From contig NZ_JALJVC010000017.1 in assembly GCF_022967985.1 (NCBI RefSeq), positions 16,053 to 80,052 of the forward strand: 64,000 bases of DNA. Reading direction: 5' to 3'. A model generated the notes under the pieces. It was not told where the DNA came from. It did no database searches and saw nothing but the letters and a program-made list of their open reading frames with translations. This stretch comes from Acinetobacter lwoffii. GTDB taxonomy: Bacteria > Pseudomonadota > Gammaproteobacteria > Pseudomonadales > Moraxellaceae. Positions 37,211 to 46,957 of the stretch are shown piece after piece. The position numbers and the translations under genes were made by a program. Within the stretch, counting starts at the first letter, position 1, and every line of letters starts with the position of its first letter.

Positions 37211-39457
37211 TTATTCTGATACTTGAATTGGCAGTCCTGCGATTGAGGTCAATTCTGTGAAGGTCGGGAAACTGGTTGCGACCGTTTCGGTTCCGACAAT
37301 CTTGATCTGCTCCGAATTACGCAAACCGGCAATCGAAAAACTCATCGCGATACGGTGATCGTGATGCGATTCAATTTCACCACCCGTAAAGATTGGCAAC
37401 CAGTCACCGGACTTACCCTTACCTTCAATGATGATGCCATCTTCAGTTGGGGTACAGTCGATGCCCATGGTTTGAAGACCATCTGCCATGACCTGAATAC
37501 GATCCGATTCTTTCACGCGAAGCTCGGCAGCACCGGTCAAAATTGTCTGACCTTCAGCACATGCAGCGGCAATGAATAGCGCCGGGAATTCATCAATTGC
37601 TAATGGCACCTGATCTTCCGGCATATGAATCCCTTTTAATGTACGTGTACCACGAATACGGATATCAGCAATCGGTTCACCGCCTGCAATACGCTCGTTT
37701 TCAACTGTAATGTCCGCACCCATTTGCTTGAGGATTTCGATCACACCAGTACGGGTCGGGTTAATGCCTACCGCTTCAAGGGTGACGTCCGAATTTTCAG
37801 TAATGGCCGCACCCACCATAAAGAAGGCTGCTGAAGAAATATCTGAAGGCACTTGAATGTTGGTACCCACTAACTTGCCGCCACCTTGCAGGGAAATTCG
37901 GTTGCCTTCTGTTTTCACTTCATAACCAAATGCACGCAGCATACGTTCAGTATGGTCGCGTGTTGGTTCTGGTTCAGTCACCGAAGTTTCACCTTCCGCC
38001 CATAGACCTGCAAGTAGAATCCCTGATTTCACCTGAGCAGAGGCCATTGGCAAATCGTACTGAATCCCTTTAAGGTTTTGATTGCCGGTGATGGATACAG
38101 GTGGTGTACCGCGTTCACCTGTGGTCTGAATTTGCGCACCCATTTCACGTAAAGGCTTGGCAATACGCTCCATTGGACGCTTGGATAAAGATGCGTCACC
38201 AGTCATGACTGAATCAAATTTTTGTGCAGCCAGCATACCCGACAACAAACGCATTGAAGTGCCCGAGTTGCCCATATAAATGGCAGACTGTGGCGCTTTA
38301 AGGCCATGCATGCCAACACCATGAATGGTCACTTCACCATTTTTAGGGCCTTCAATGCTCACACCCATATCACGGAAAGCTTGCAGTGTCGCTAGAGCAT
38401 CCTCACCTTCCAAAAAGCCGGTCACATGTGTGGTACCTTCTGCAATCGCACCAAACATGATCGAGCGATGTGACACAGATTTGTCACCTGGCACGGTAAA
38501 TTTACCCTGAAATTTCTTGGCACCCGGCTGAATGGTAAATTGTTGTGTCACTTTATTTTTCTCCATGAAAGGTTTCTTGGCGAGCATATGGTTGAAATGC
38601 TGGCGAGCTGCCTGCGCATGACCCAATAAGCCCATCAATGCTTGGGAATCTTCATCTTCAATCAATTTGCGGATAATCGCGAGCTGCTGTTCAAAGCCAT
38701 CAACAGCATTCAGAACTGCTTTTTTATTAGCAAAAAAGATGTCATGCCACATTTGTGGATCGCTGGCGGCAATTCGCGAGAAATCCCGAAAACCACCCGC
38801 AGCATAACGAAATATATCTAAATTGTCTTCACGCTTGGCCAATTGTTCAACCAAGTTGAATGCCATAAGATGCGGAAGATGACTGGTATGCGCCAGCACT
38901 TCATCGTGCTTGTCGACATCCATGCAAATCACTTCGGCTTTCGCCGCTTGCCACAGCTGAATCAGTTTATCGACGGCCCAGTTTGCACTGCTTGGCAGTG
39001 GCGTCAAAATCACTTTGTGATTGGCAAATAAATCAACTTTACCTGCATGTACCCCAGTATGCTCGGCACCTGCAATCGGATGGCCCGGTACAAAACCTTC
39101 AGGCAGTTCATCGCCAAAAACCGCTTTCGCTGCATCGACCACATTACCTTTGGTACTACCAACATCAGTAATAATGGTATTGGGAGATAAATAAGGCTGA
39201 ATGGCTTCCAACACCTTTTGCGTGGCACGTACCGGCAATGCAAGCACTACCAGATCAGCACCTTTGACCGCCTCTACAGGATCGGCATAGCCTTCGGAAA
39301 TCAGGCCAAGAGATTTAGCATCTTCCAAAGTCTTTTGTGAACGTGTCGATGCAACGATGTCATTGGCCAAATGCTCGGCTCGAATGACACGCGCCAGACT
39401 TGAACCAATCAGTCCAAGCCCGATAAATGCAACTTTTTCAAACAGTGGCTGCGACAT
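37211..39457 (-). CDS. aroA: Bifunctional prephenate dehydrogenase / EPSP synthase (TyrA-AroA fusion)
   Basis: This 748-residue protein joins two enzymes. Residues 1 to about 295 are TyrA: a Rossmann motif VAFIGLGLIGSSLARVI, TDVGSTKGNVVDA, PGHPIAGAEHTGVHAG and HTSHLPHLMAFNL. From about residue 310 it is EPSP synthase: KFTVPGDKSVSHRSIMFGA, YMGNSGTSMRLLSGML, DASLSKRPMERI, ESHHDHRIAMSFSIAG. TyrA works after chorismate, AroA two steps before it, so the fusion couples both sides of the branch point. Such fusions are known in Acinetobacter and some pseudomonads. Three bases separate it from hisC. The AroA part looks class I by its motifs. Confidence 0.95.
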   Translation of the reverse strand: MSQPLFEKVAFIGLGLIGSSLARVIRAEHLANDIVASTRSQKTLEDAKSLGLISEGYADPVEAVKGADLVVLALPVRATQKVLEAIQPYLSPNTIITDVGSTKGNVVDAAKAVFGDELPEGFVPGHPIAGAEHTGVHAGKVDLFANHKVILTPLPSSANWAVDKLIQLWQAAKAEVICMDVDKHDEVLAHTSHLPHLMAFNLVEQLAKREDNLDIFRYAAGGFRDFSRIAASDPQMWHDIFFANKKAVLNAVDGFEQQLAIIRKLIEDEDSQALMGLLGHAQAARQHFNHMLAKKPFMEKNKVTQQFTIQPGAKKFQGKFTVPGDKSVSHRSIMFGAIAEGTTHVTGFLEGEDALATLQAFRDMGVSIEGPKNGEVTIHGVGMHGLKAPQSAIYMGNSGTSMRLLSGMLAAQKFDSVMTGDASLSKRPMERIAKPLREMGAQIQTTGERGTPPVSITGNQNLKGIQYDLPMASAQVKSGILLAGLWAEGETSVTEPEPTRDHTERMLRAFGYEVKTEGNRISLQGGGKLVGTNIQVPSDISSAAFFMVGAAITENSDVTLEAVGINPTRTGVIEILKQMGADITVENERIAGGEPIADIRIRGTRTLKGIHMPEDQVPLAIDEFPALFIAAACAEGQTILTGAAELRVKESDRIQVMADGLQTMGIDCTPTEDGIIIEGKGKSGDWLPIFTGGEIESHHDHRIAMSFSIAGLRNSEQIKIVGTETVATSFPTFTELTSIAGLPIQVSE

Positions 39458-39460
39458 GGT

Positions 39461-40552
39461 TTAAGCTTTTGCCTCTAAACCGAGTACTTTAGCCAATGCG
39501 CTCAAGAATTTCGCATTTTCTGCTTCAGTACCAATCGATACGCGAATGTGATTTGAAATACCAACCGGACGCACAATCACCCCTTGTTTGAGCAAACCAT
39601 TGAAGGTTGCTGATGGGTCTGCCTGTACATCTACCAGAATAAAGTTGGCACGTGAAGGCACATAGTTAAGACCCAAAGCCTTAAAGCCAGCTTCAAGTTG
39701 CGCCATACCGGCTTTATTCACTTCACGAGAACGCGCGATAAAGTCTTCATCTTTCAGTGCAGCCACCGCAGCGACCATCGCTAAATGGTTGACATTAAAT
39801 GGTTGACGAATACGGTTCAGGTAATCTGTCACTTCAACTGAAGCCAGAGCAAAACCAACACGTAGTGCAGCCAAACCATAACACTTCGACAAAGTACGGC
39901 TAACGATCAGGTTTGGATATTGCGCAAGGAATTTCAAGCTGTTGAAGTTTTCCGGGAAATATTCCACATAGGCTTCATCCAGAACCACGATGACATTAGC
40001 AGGAACTTTTTGCATGAAAGCTTCAAATTCAGCTTCTTCGAACCAGGTTCCCGTCGGATTATTCGGGTTTGCAATGAAAACGAGTTTGGTGTTGTCCTGA
40101 ATGGCAGCCGCCATTGCTTCCAAGTCATGCGAGAAGCCTTTAGCTGGTACTTCAATCGCTTGCGCATTAATGGCTTGAGTTACCAATGCATAAACCGCAA
40201 AAGCATGCTGGCTATACACCACCGAATCATTTTCTGAAACGAATGCACGGGCAAACATTTCCAGTAAGTCGTTTGAACCATTCCCCAAGGTAATCTGATC
40301 ATGATTAAAACCAAACTGGGTTTTGATCTGATCTTTCAGGATAAAACCACCACCATCTGGATAACGGCCAATTTCAGCAATTTCCGCAGCGACCGCTTCT
40401 TTGACTTTATCTGAACAACCCAGCGGATTTTCATTTGAAGCCAGTTTGACGATATCGGTAAGACCCAACTCGCGCTCAAGTTCACTGATCGGCTTACCCG
40501 GTTGATATGGCTTTAATTTTGAGATGCCTGAATTAGCTGGAACAAACGACAT
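39461..40552 (-). CDS. hisC: Histidinol-phosphate aminotransferase (may also act on aromatic amino acids)
   Basis: This 363-residue PLP enzyme of the HisC family shows KLASNENPLGCSDKVKEAV, GNGSNDLLEMFARAF, IANPNNPTGTWF, VVLDEAYVEYFPE and the PLP lysine in SRTLSKCYGLAALRVGFALA. In histidine synthesis it transaminates imidazole acetol phosphate. Its location between pheA and tyrA-aroA suggests that it also, or mainly, transaminates aromatic keto acids, as HisC-like enzymes in such clusters (HisHb/HisC2) are believed to do. A separate hisC elsewhere in the genome would settle this. Confidence 0.92.
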   Translation of the reverse strand: MSFVPANSGISKLKPYQPGKPISELERELGLTDIVKLASNENPLGCSDKVKEAVAAEIAEIGRYPDGGGFILKDQIKTQFGFNHDQITLGNGSNDLLEMFARAFVSENDSVVYSQHAFAVYALVTQAINAQAIEVPAKGFSHDLEAMAAAIQDNTKLVFIANPNNPTGTWFEEAEFEAFMQKVPANVIVVLDEAYVEYFPENFNSLKFLAQYPNLIVSRTLSKCYGLAALRVGFALASVEVTDYLNRIRQPFNVNHLAMVAAVAALKDEDFIARSREVNKAGMAQLEAGFKALGLNYVPSRANFILVDVQADPSATFNGLLKQGVIVRPVGISNHIRVSIGTEAENAKFLSALAKVLGLEAKA

Positions 40553-40618
40553 TTTAGACTTCCAATTTTAAATATAAAACAGTGGTCAGCACCCTCGCCC
40601 TGACCACGGATAGCTGAC

Positions 40619-41728
40619 TTAAAGTACAGCTGCAGGATATGAACCGAGTACGCGAACTTCTTTGACCAAAGGACGAATTTCTTCAATGGCTGCTTTCACG
40701 TGTTCCTGCTCAATATGGCCTTCAAGATCAATGAAGAACACATAAGCCCATTTTTCAGGAAGTGCAGGCCGGGTTTCAATACTGGTCAGGCTGATATTGT
40801 GCTTGGCAAACGGCGCCAGAATTTCCAGCAAAGCTCCGGCACGATCATGCGCTGAGATTAGTAATGAAGTCTTGTCATTACCACTTTGCGGCACTTTTTC
40901 ACGACCAATCACCAGGAAGCGTGTGGTATTTTCCGGATTGTCCTCGATATTGCTATGCATGATTTCGAGGTCATAGATACTCGCGGCAATTTCAGAAGCA
41001 ATTGCAGCAGAATGCCATTCATTACGAATACGGCGTGCTGCTTCCGCATTGGAACTTAAAGCGACACGTTCCACACCTGGATAATGCGCATCCAGCCACT
41101 TACGGCATTGTGCCAAAGTCTGCTGATGCGCATAAATCTGTTTGATGCTGTCTTTACGGGTATTTTCAGAAATCAGGAACTGATGGTGAATCGGTAATTC
41201 AACTTCGCCAATCACATTCAGGTTCGATGTTTTAAAACAGTCCAAAGTATGGTTGACCACGCCTTCAGAGGAATTTTCTACCGGCACCAGACCATAATGG
41301 GCACTGCCTGCTTCCACGTCACGGAAAACTTCATCAATGGTCGGTAAAGGACGAACCACAGCATCATGACCAAAGTGCTTGAGTACCGCAGAATGGGTAT
41401 AAGTCCCGACTGGTCCAAGGAAAGCAATGCTTTGCGGAGCTTCGAGTGCCAGACAGGCCGACATGATTTCACGGAACAGACGTGCCATGGTGGTATCAGA
41501 CAATGGCCCTTCATTACGTTCCATGACATTACGCAAAACCTGAGCTTCACGTTCTGGACGGTAAAACAGCGGATTCTCTTCTGAGGCAAATTTTGCTTTT
41601 GCCACTGCTTCAGCCAAACGTGCCCGACGGTTAATCAATTGCTGAATTTGCTGATCAACAGAATCGATATCTTCACGAATTTTTGCCAAATCAAGAGAAG
41701 TCGTGGTGTTTTGATCGTCGTTGATCAT
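40619..41728 (-). CDS. pheA: PheA, bifunctional chorismate mutase / prephenate dehydratase
   Basis: This 369-residue enzyme makes phenylpyruvate from chorismate. Residues 10 to about 95 are an AroQ chorismate mutase (LAKIREDIDSVDQQIQQLINRR). Then comes prephenate dehydratase (IAFLGPVGTYTHSAVLKHFG, GLVPVENSSEGVVNHTLDC, TTRFLVIG) and a C-terminal ACT domain (SLLISAHDRAGALLEILAPF, SIETRP) that senses phenylalanine. I choose ATG 41728 (MINDDQ), with AAGGG about 10 bases upstream; the frame is open 19 codons earlier. It is the first gene of the operon with hisC and tyrA-aroA. Confidence 0.94.
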   Translation of the reverse strand: MINDDQNTTTSLDLAKIREDIDSVDQQIQQLINRRARLAEAVAKAKFASEENPLFYRPEREAQVLRNVMERNEGPLSDTTMARLFREIMSACLALEAPQSIAFLGPVGTYTHSAVLKHFGHDAVVRPLPTIDEVFRDVEAGSAHYGLVPVENSSEGVVNHTLDCFKTSNLNVIGEVELPIHHQFLISENTRKDSIKQIYAHQQTLAQCRKWLDAHYPGVERVALSSNAEAARRIRNEWHSAAIASEIAASIYDLEIMHSNIEDNPENTTRFLVIGREKVPQSGNDKTSLLISAHDRAGALLEILAPFAKHNISLTSIETRPALPEKWAYVFFIDLEGHIEQEHVKAAIEEIRPLVKEVRVLGSYPAAVL

Positions 41729-42216
41729 TGTTCTGTCGCCCTTCATAAACCTTATCTGTTCAGTATAACAATAGTGAGCTTTCAAATGTTACGCAATATG
41801 GCATTGGTAGATTAAGTCTTAAAAACATACAGTTGATTTTAACCGTTTATCGCTTTTAGTCATATCTGGTAACATTTACTTCAGCTTTTCTACTTGATTT
41901 ACATTATTAAATTGTAAACTTTGCCTGTCCATATTAACTGATTTTAAGGAAGATGAAATATCACTATTTCTTAATCTATATAGCGGTTTTAAACATAAGA
42001 AAATTAAAATAATTTCTTTTCAAACGTCATTTTTGAACCATTCATATCTAAGATAGATTTCACAATAAAATGCACACTCTGCAATCCCATTTTTATCGAC
42101 TTCTCTTTGATTTCACTTATTTTTTTACATTAAATCACTACTCAATTACAAAGCAGAGACGATTTTTTAACCAATCATAGATAGTCTAACTTAAAACAAG
42201 CGTTTGGGTGTCAGTC
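41729..42216. other. AT-rich divergent intergenic region
   Basis: About 490 bases between pheA and the DJ-1/PfpI gene. It must hold both promoters. I see no structured leader, no phenylalanine-rich leader peptide for pheA, and no gene; a 19-codon frame at 41953-42012 has its ribosome site too close to the ATG. Confidence 0.65.
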
Positions 42217-42735
42217 ATGCCAAAAAGAATAGCTGTACTTTTGACGAATAATTTTGAAGATCAGGAATATCTTGAACCCGTTGCAGCCTTGCTGGAAGCA
42301 AAGCATAGCATCTGTAATATTGAGTTTAATGCAGGAAAAGTGGTCTATGGTCTGCATGGCTGTTCTGCAGTGACGATTGACCGGGACATCGAACAAATCA
42401 GTATTGATGATTTTGATGCCTTGCTGATTCCTGGCGGTGAATCTGCAGTTTCTTTATCTACCGATCTCCGGGTGCTTCAATTTATCCAGGCTTTTAACCA
42501 GGCCAAGAAAACCATCTTTAGTTTATGTGATGCATCATTATTACTGTGTGAAGCAGATGTGCTGAAAAATCGAATTATTACCAGTATTCGCGCGCATGCC
42601 AGTCGCGTACAACGTGCCGGTGGAACGTATTATGATGCAGAACTGGTGAATGACAATAATCAGTTGATTTCATCGCGCCTACCCAATGATTTACCCATTT
42701 TTATTCATGAATGTTTGGATGTTTTAAAATCATAA
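42217..42735 (+). CDS. DJ-1/PfpI family protein
   Basis: This 172-residue class I glutamine amidotransferase-like protein has KRIAVLLTNNFEDQEYLEP at the start, DDFDALLIPGGESAVSLSTD, and the nucleophile elbow KTIFSLCDASLLLCEADVL with the candidate catalytic cysteine. The His that often follows this cysteine is replaced by Asp. Members act as deglycases, chaperones or proteases in stress responses, and annotation by sequence is unreliable. I start at ATG 42217; the GTG three codons earlier is less likely. It is monocistronic and shares a terminator with the acyl-CoA dehydrogenase gene. Confidence 0.82.
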   Translation: MPKRIAVLLTNNFEDQEYLEPVAALLEAKHSICNIEFNAGKVVYGLHGCSAVTIDRDIEQISIDDFDALLIPGGESAVSLSTDLRVLQFIQAFNQAKKTIFSLCDASLLLCEADVLKNRIITSIRAHASRVQRAGGTYYDAELVNDNNQLISSRLPNDLPIFIHECLDVLKS

Positions 42736-42780
42736 AGTCTTAAAAAATATTTCCCATCTTGGCCATGTTCTCCCCTATAA

Positions 42781-42808
42781 AAAAGAGTCCTTCGGGACTC
42801 TTTTTTAT
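42781..42808. terminator. Bidirectional terminator
   Basis: The 10-bp stem AAAAGAGTCC/GGACTCTTTT with a TTCG tetraloop lies between the convergent DJ-1/PfpI and acyl-CoA dehydrogenase genes. Confidence 0.9.
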
Positions 42809-42818
42809 GGTTGAGCTA

Positions 42819-43961
42819 TTAACGCCCTAACAGACCGCGGGCCACAATCTCCTTCATGATTTCATTGGTACCCCCATAAATCCGCTGGATCCGCGCATCA
42901 ACGAAGAAACGTGAAATTGGATATTCAGTCATATAGCCATAACCCCCAAATAATTGCAGGAGATTGTCCGCGATTTTCATCTGCATATCGGTAGAAAAAC
43001 TTTTTAATGCCGCTGCAGTTTCTACATCCAGCTTCCCTTGCATATAAAGCTCAAGATTCTGGTTATAAAATGCTGCAGTTGCCAATTCATCAATTTTCGC
43101 TTGCGCCAACACAAAACGAGTATTCTGGAATTGACCGATCGCCTGACCAAAAGCCTGACGCTCTTTCACATATTGTGTGGTCACATCGATCGAGCCACGA
43201 ATGGCGCCTAGAGCGGTGGCAGCGATGGCGGTACGCTCACGTGGCAATTCCTGCATCAGGTAAGCAAATCCCTGTCCCGGCTGACCCAGTAATTGGTCCT
43301 TTGGCACTTTAACATTGTCGAAGAACAGTTCAGACGTATCCTGAGCATGCAGACCAATCTTGTCCAGATTAGTGCCTTTTTTAAAGCCTTCCAGATGGGT
43401 ATCGACCAGTAGCAATGAAACGCCTTTAGCTCGGGCTTGAGGATCGGTTTTGACCGCAAGCACTACCAAGTCAGCATGCTGACCATTGGAAATGAAGGTT
43501 TTTGAGCCATTTAACAGATAATGTTCATCCTGCAAGATGGCACTGGTGCGCATAGCTTGCAAATCTGAACCTGCACCTGGCTCGGTCATGCCAATCGCAC
43601 CGACCACTTCACCGGTGACCATTTTTGGTAACCAGTATTTTTTCTGTTCTTCAGTACCAATATGCAGGATATACGGTGCTGCAATATCGGAATGACAAGA
43701 CAGACCTGTGGCAATGGCACTGTATCCGGCACGTGCAGATTCTTCGATCAGCATCAAGGAATAATCGGTCGGCACCCCATAGCCACCATATTCTTCTGGA
43801 ACATCGACACACAAGAAGCCATTTTCACCGAGTGCATTCCAGACTGAACGCGGCATCAGACCTTCACGTTCCCACTGGTCGTAGTACGGTGCGACATGTT
43901 CGTTCATAAAGCGTTTAAAATTATCGCGGAATAATTCTAGATCGGCATCGTAGGCAAGCAT
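42819..43961 (-). CDS. Acyl-CoA dehydrogenase
   Basis: This 380-residue FAD enzyme performs the first oxidation of an acyl-CoA. Motifs: GAIGMTEPGAGSDLQAMRTSA, FISNGQHADLVVLAVKTD, RERTAIAATALGAIRGS, KERQAFGQAIGQFQNTRF, QLFGGYGYMTEYPISRFFVDARIQRIYGGTNEIMKEIV; the glutamate in GGTNEI is the expected catalytic base. The chain-length class cannot be read directly; overall it resembles long-chain/isovaleryl-type enzymes. I choose ATG 43961 (MLAYDADLELF) with AAGGA 7 bases upstream; an ATG eight codons earlier also has a GGAAA. No fatty-acid genes are adjacent. Confidence 0.9.
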   Translation of the reverse strand: MLAYDADLELFRDNFKRFMNEHVAPYYDQWEREGLMPRSVWNALGENGFLCVDVPEEYGGYGVPTDYSLMLIEESARAGYSAIATGLSCHSDIAAPYILHIGTEEQKKYWLPKMVTGEVVGAIGMTEPGAGSDLQAMRTSAILQDEHYLLNGSKTFISNGQHADLVVLAVKTDPQARAKGVSLLLVDTHLEGFKKGTNLDKIGLHAQDTSELFFDNVKVPKDQLLGQPGQGFAYLMQELPRERTAIAATALGAIRGSIDVTTQYVKERQAFGQAIGQFQNTRFVLAQAKIDELATAAFYNQNLELYMQGKLDVETAAALKSFSTDMQMKIADNLLQLFGGYGYMTEYPISRFFVDARIQRIYGGTNEIMKEIVARGLLGR

Positions 43962-44071
43962 TCTATTGTCCTTGTTGTTTATCATTTTAGTTTCCTTTTC
44001 ACAGACTATCGACTTTCATGATCCCTGTCATGTGCCGGCATTCATCTTTTTACTAACTTCACAGTCAATAA

Positions 44072-44097
44072 AAAAGGGAAGCCGAAGCTTCCCTTTT
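44072..44097 (-). terminator. Terminator after dctA
   Basis: The 11-bp stem AAAAGGGAAGC/GCTTCCCTTTT has a 4-base loop and a T-rich tail on the minus strand, 24 bases after dctA. Confidence 0.87.
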
Positions 44098-44120
44098 AGA
44101 CACTAAAAACAGACTCAAAC

Positions 44121-45464
44121 TTAGTGAGCGTTATTGCCTTCTTGCGCCATTTTTTCATCAATTTCTGCAGGATTTGCTAAAGCATAGTTCAGCTTGTCCA
44201 TATCTAACTGGCCCACCCATTTCGCAACCACTAAAGTCGCCAAAGAGTTACCGACCAGATTGGTCAAGGCACGAGCTTCAGACATGAAACGATCGATACC
44301 GAGAATCAATGCCAGACCTGCAACAGGAATATTCCCTACAGCAGCCAAAGTTGCCGCCATCACAATAAAGCCTGAACCAGTCACGCCTGCCGCACCCTTA
44401 GATGAGATCAGAAGTACCAGAAGCAGGGTAATTTGATGAGACAAGTCAAGTTGCGTATTGGTTGCTTGCGCAATAAAGATTGCAGCCATCGTCAAGTAAA
44501 TCGACGTACCATCCAGGTTAAATGAATAACCAGTTGGAATCACCAGACCTACCACCGACTTCTCTGCACCGGCAAGTTCCAGTTTCTTCAACATACGTGG
44601 CAGTACTGATTCTGAAGATGACGTCCCCAGTACAATCAGAAGTTCTTCGCGAATCAGGCGGATCATCTTCATGATGCTGAACCCTGCGAAACGCGCAATT
44701 GAGCCCAATACGATGAAAATAAACAGTACGCAGGTAACATAGAAACAAATGATCAACTGTGCCAGCTGAGCAAGAGAACCAATACCATATTTACCAATTG
44801 TAAACGCCATTGCACCAAATGCACCAATTGGAGCAAGTTTCATCACCATGTTCACGATGTTGAAAAACACATGTGAAATCTGGTCGATGAGTTTCAGGAC
44901 TGGCTTGCCTTGATCACCGAGCTTATGCAGTGCAAAACCAAAGATGATCGCGAACAATAGAACCTGCAGGATTTCGCCTTCCGCAAATGCGCCCACAACC
45001 GTATTTGGAATAATGTTCATCAGGAAGTCGATAGTCGATTGTGACTCACCTGAAGCAACATATTTACTGATGCCACTAGTATCCAGTGAAGCAGGATCAA
45101 CGTTCATGCCCACACCAGGCTTGACGATGTTAATCACGACCAGACCGATGACCAAAGCAATCGTGGATACGATCTCGAAGTAAAGTAAAGCCACACCACC
45201 AGTTTTACCGACTGATTTCATGCTTTCCATACCTGCAATACCGCTCACTACGGTACAGAAAATTACAGGTGCGATAATCATTTTAATCAGACGGATAAAT
45301 GCATCACCAAGCGGTTTAAGCTGTTCGCCCAAGCCAGGGACATGCTGTTCTACGCCATTGATAATTTGCGTACCACTAGGCGAAAAATGCCCGACCAGAA
45401 TACCTGCGATAATGGCCACAATCACTTGAAAATACAGTGACTTATAAATTGGTTGTTTCGCCAT
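44121..45464 (-). CDS. dctA: DctA-type C4-dicarboxylate:cation symporter
   Basis: This 447-residue inner-membrane carrier of the DAACS family imports succinate, fumarate, malate and perhaps aspartate with protons or sodium. It shows [43 protein letters not shown], the re-entrant loop serines in [29 protein letters not shown] (NLDGT), [20 protein letters not shown] and [21 protein letters not shown]. Length and motifs favour DctA over GltP. It is monocistronic; the 409 bases upstream are long and may carry regulatory sites. Confidence 0.92.
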   Translation of the reverse strand: MAKQPIYKSLYFQVIVAIIAGILVGHFSPSGTQIINGVEQHVPGLGEQLKPLGDAFIRLIKMIIAPVIFCTVVSGIAGMESMKSVGKTGGVALLYFEIVSTIALVIGLVVINIVKPGVGMNVDPASLDTSGISKYVASGESQSTIDFLMNIIPNTVVGAFAEGEILQVLLFAIIFGFALHKLGDQGKPVLKLIDQISHVFFNIVNMVMKLAPIGAFGAMAFTIGKYGIGSLAQLAQLIICFYVTCVLFIFIVLGSIARFAGFSIMKMIRLIREELLIVLGTSSSESVLPRMLKKLELAGAEKSVVGLVIPTGYSFNLDGTSIYLTMAAIFIAQATNTQLDLSHQITLLLVLLISSKGAAGVTGSGFIVMAATLAAVGNIPVAGLALILGIDRFMSEARALTNLVGNSLATLVVAKWVGQLDMDKLNYALANPAEIDEKMAQEGNNAH

Positions 45465-45873
45465 AATAAATCTACTTGAACGATATCAAAAATAAGAAAG
45501 ACCATTTTGAGAAATATACTGACCTCTTCATCCCTTCTCAGGATGAACCGGATCAAGTCTCAAAAGGCTCAAGAGAATGTTCAAAAATGATAATCAGCCA
45601 TGCATTGAATCTGACACTCAAGTATCAGACCAAAGTATTAAATGGGAGAAAGAGATTAAGAAAAATTAAACAGACTCTAAAAATTGCCTAAATTTTACCG
45701 AATATTCAGACTAAATGTGCATAACTTATTATGCGCTTGTTTATGTTTTAACCAGAATAGATTAGACATTAGTCGATAATCAGATTTAACTGATTGTTTT
45801 ACGTATACTGAAATGTTTATGGATTTTCACCCTCTCCCTTGACATTAATATTTTCTGCAAGCTGTAAAAAGTT
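45465..45873. other. Intergenic region between dctA and the trpD2 homologue
   Basis: About 410 AT-rich bases between divergent genes. A 71-codon frame at 45476-45691 is lysine-rich, lacks a ribosome site and is probably chance. A TTGACA at 45839-45844 with TGTAAA 18 bases on could drive the right-hand gene, but that would leave almost no leader. Confidence 0.55.
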
Positions 45874-46875
45874 ATGAATACCAAAAGAAATATTTATAAA
45901 GATTTCGAACATCCCTTTGCCCAATATGTACGCATTGTGGGTAAAGGGAAAAATGGCGCCCGCTCTCTCTGCTATGATGAAGCCTATCAAGCCTTCAGTA
46001 TGATTTTGAAAAATGAAGTGCTGGATGTGCAGTTAGGTGCATTCTTGATGTTATTGCGGGTCAAGGAAGAATCTGTAGATGAGTTGGCCGGTTTTGTACA
46101 GGCGACACGTGACCAGCTGAGTTTCAAAAAACTGGATGTCGATCTGGACTGGTCTTCATATGCGGGCAAGCGCAAGCATTATCCATGGTTTATTCTGGCA
46201 GCCCTGACACTGGCCAAGCATGGTTATAATATTGTGATGCATGGTGCCTCGGGCCATACCATGAACCGCGTTTACACCGAACAGGTGCTGACTTACTTAG
46301 GCTATCCAATCTGTCAAAATGATGCCGAGGTTGAACAGCAACTTCTACAACAGCATTTTGCTTACATACCGTTAGAAGTAATTTCTCCGATTCTTGCAGA
46401 CTTGATTGCGCTGCGTAATGTCATGGGCTTACGCTCCCCAATTCATACCCTGGCGCGTCTGATCAATCCCTTTAATGCCAAAGCGACCCTGCAAGCCATT
46501 TTCCATCCAGCATATCGTGGTTCGCATCAGCAAGCAGCTTTCCGCTTGGGCTATAAAAATAGTGCCGTGATTAAAGGTGAAGGGGGCGAATTCGAGCGTA
46601 ATCCGGATGCCAAAACGCTCATCTGTGGCATTAAAGATGGCCTGCTCTATGAGCATGAATTGCCAAAGCTCACTGACAACCGCAGTCCAATTGAAGAAGA
46701 ACTGGATCTGGCGCTATTTAAGGCTGTCTGGGACGGTCAGCAAAGCCATGATTATGGCGAGATTGCAGTGATAGAAACTATGGGCATTGCGCTATATACC
46801 ATGGGCGTGTGTGACAGCTTTGAAGCTGCGATGCAAAAAGCCAAAATCTTATGGGCGAATCGCCACACGGTTTAA
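45874..46875 (+). CDS. TrpD2/YbiB family protein (glycosyltransferase family 3-like)
   Basis: This 333-residue protein resembles anthranilate phosphoribosyltransferase but belongs to the YbiB/TrpD2 group, which binds nucleic acid and is linked to DNA damage rather than tryptophan. The helical N-terminal domain (DEAYQAFSMILKNEVLDVQLGAFLMLLRVKEES) is followed by the GT3 domain (NIVMHGASGHTMNRVYTEQVL in place of the TrpD GTGGD loop, LRNVMGLRSPIHTLARLINPF, IKGEGGEFERNPD). The change in the PRPP-binding loop supports YbiB over TrpD. No trp genes are near. It shares a terminator with yeaC. Confidence 0.88.
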   Translation: MNTKRNIYKDFEHPFAQYVRIVGKGKNGARSLCYDEAYQAFSMILKNEVLDVQLGAFLMLLRVKEESVDELAGFVQATRDQLSFKKLDVDLDWSSYAGKRKHYPWFILAALTLAKHGYNIVMHGASGHTMNRVYTEQVLTYLGYPICQNDAEVEQQLLQQHFAYIPLEVISPILADLIALRNVMGLRSPIHTLARLINPFNAKATLQAIFHPAYRGSHQQAAFRLGYKNSAVIKGEGGEFERNPDAKTLICGIKDGLLYEHELPKLTDNRSPIEEELDLALFKAVWDGQQSHDYGEIAVIETMGIALYTMGVCDSFEAAMQKAKILWANRHTV

Positions 46876-46890
46876 TCTTGTGCAAAAGAA

Positions 46891-46926
46891 AAAAGCATTG
46901 TTCAGTGAATGAACAATGCTTTTTTT
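46891..46926. terminator. Bidirectional terminator
   Basis: The 14-bp stem AAAAGCATTGTTCA/TGAACAATGCTTTT has a 5-base loop and A and T flanks, between the convergent trpD2-like and yeaC genes. Confidence 0.9.
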
Positions 46927-46957
46927 AATTGTATTGCTATTGGCTGGGAATTAAGCC

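Noticed and set aside
41953..42012. 19-codon frame in the pheA upstream region as a possible leader peptide
   Set aside because: On the opposite strand to pheA, not rich in phenylalanine, and its ribosome site touches the ATG.
45476..45691. 71-codon plus-strand frame upstream of the trpD2 homologue
   Set aside because: Lysine-rich, no ribosome site, no recognisable family, in AT-rich promoter DNA.
45874..46875. Anthranilate phosphoribosyltransferase TrpD
   Set aside because: The GTGGD PRPP loop is replaced by HGASGHT and no trp genes are near; the YbiB/TrpD2 group fits better.
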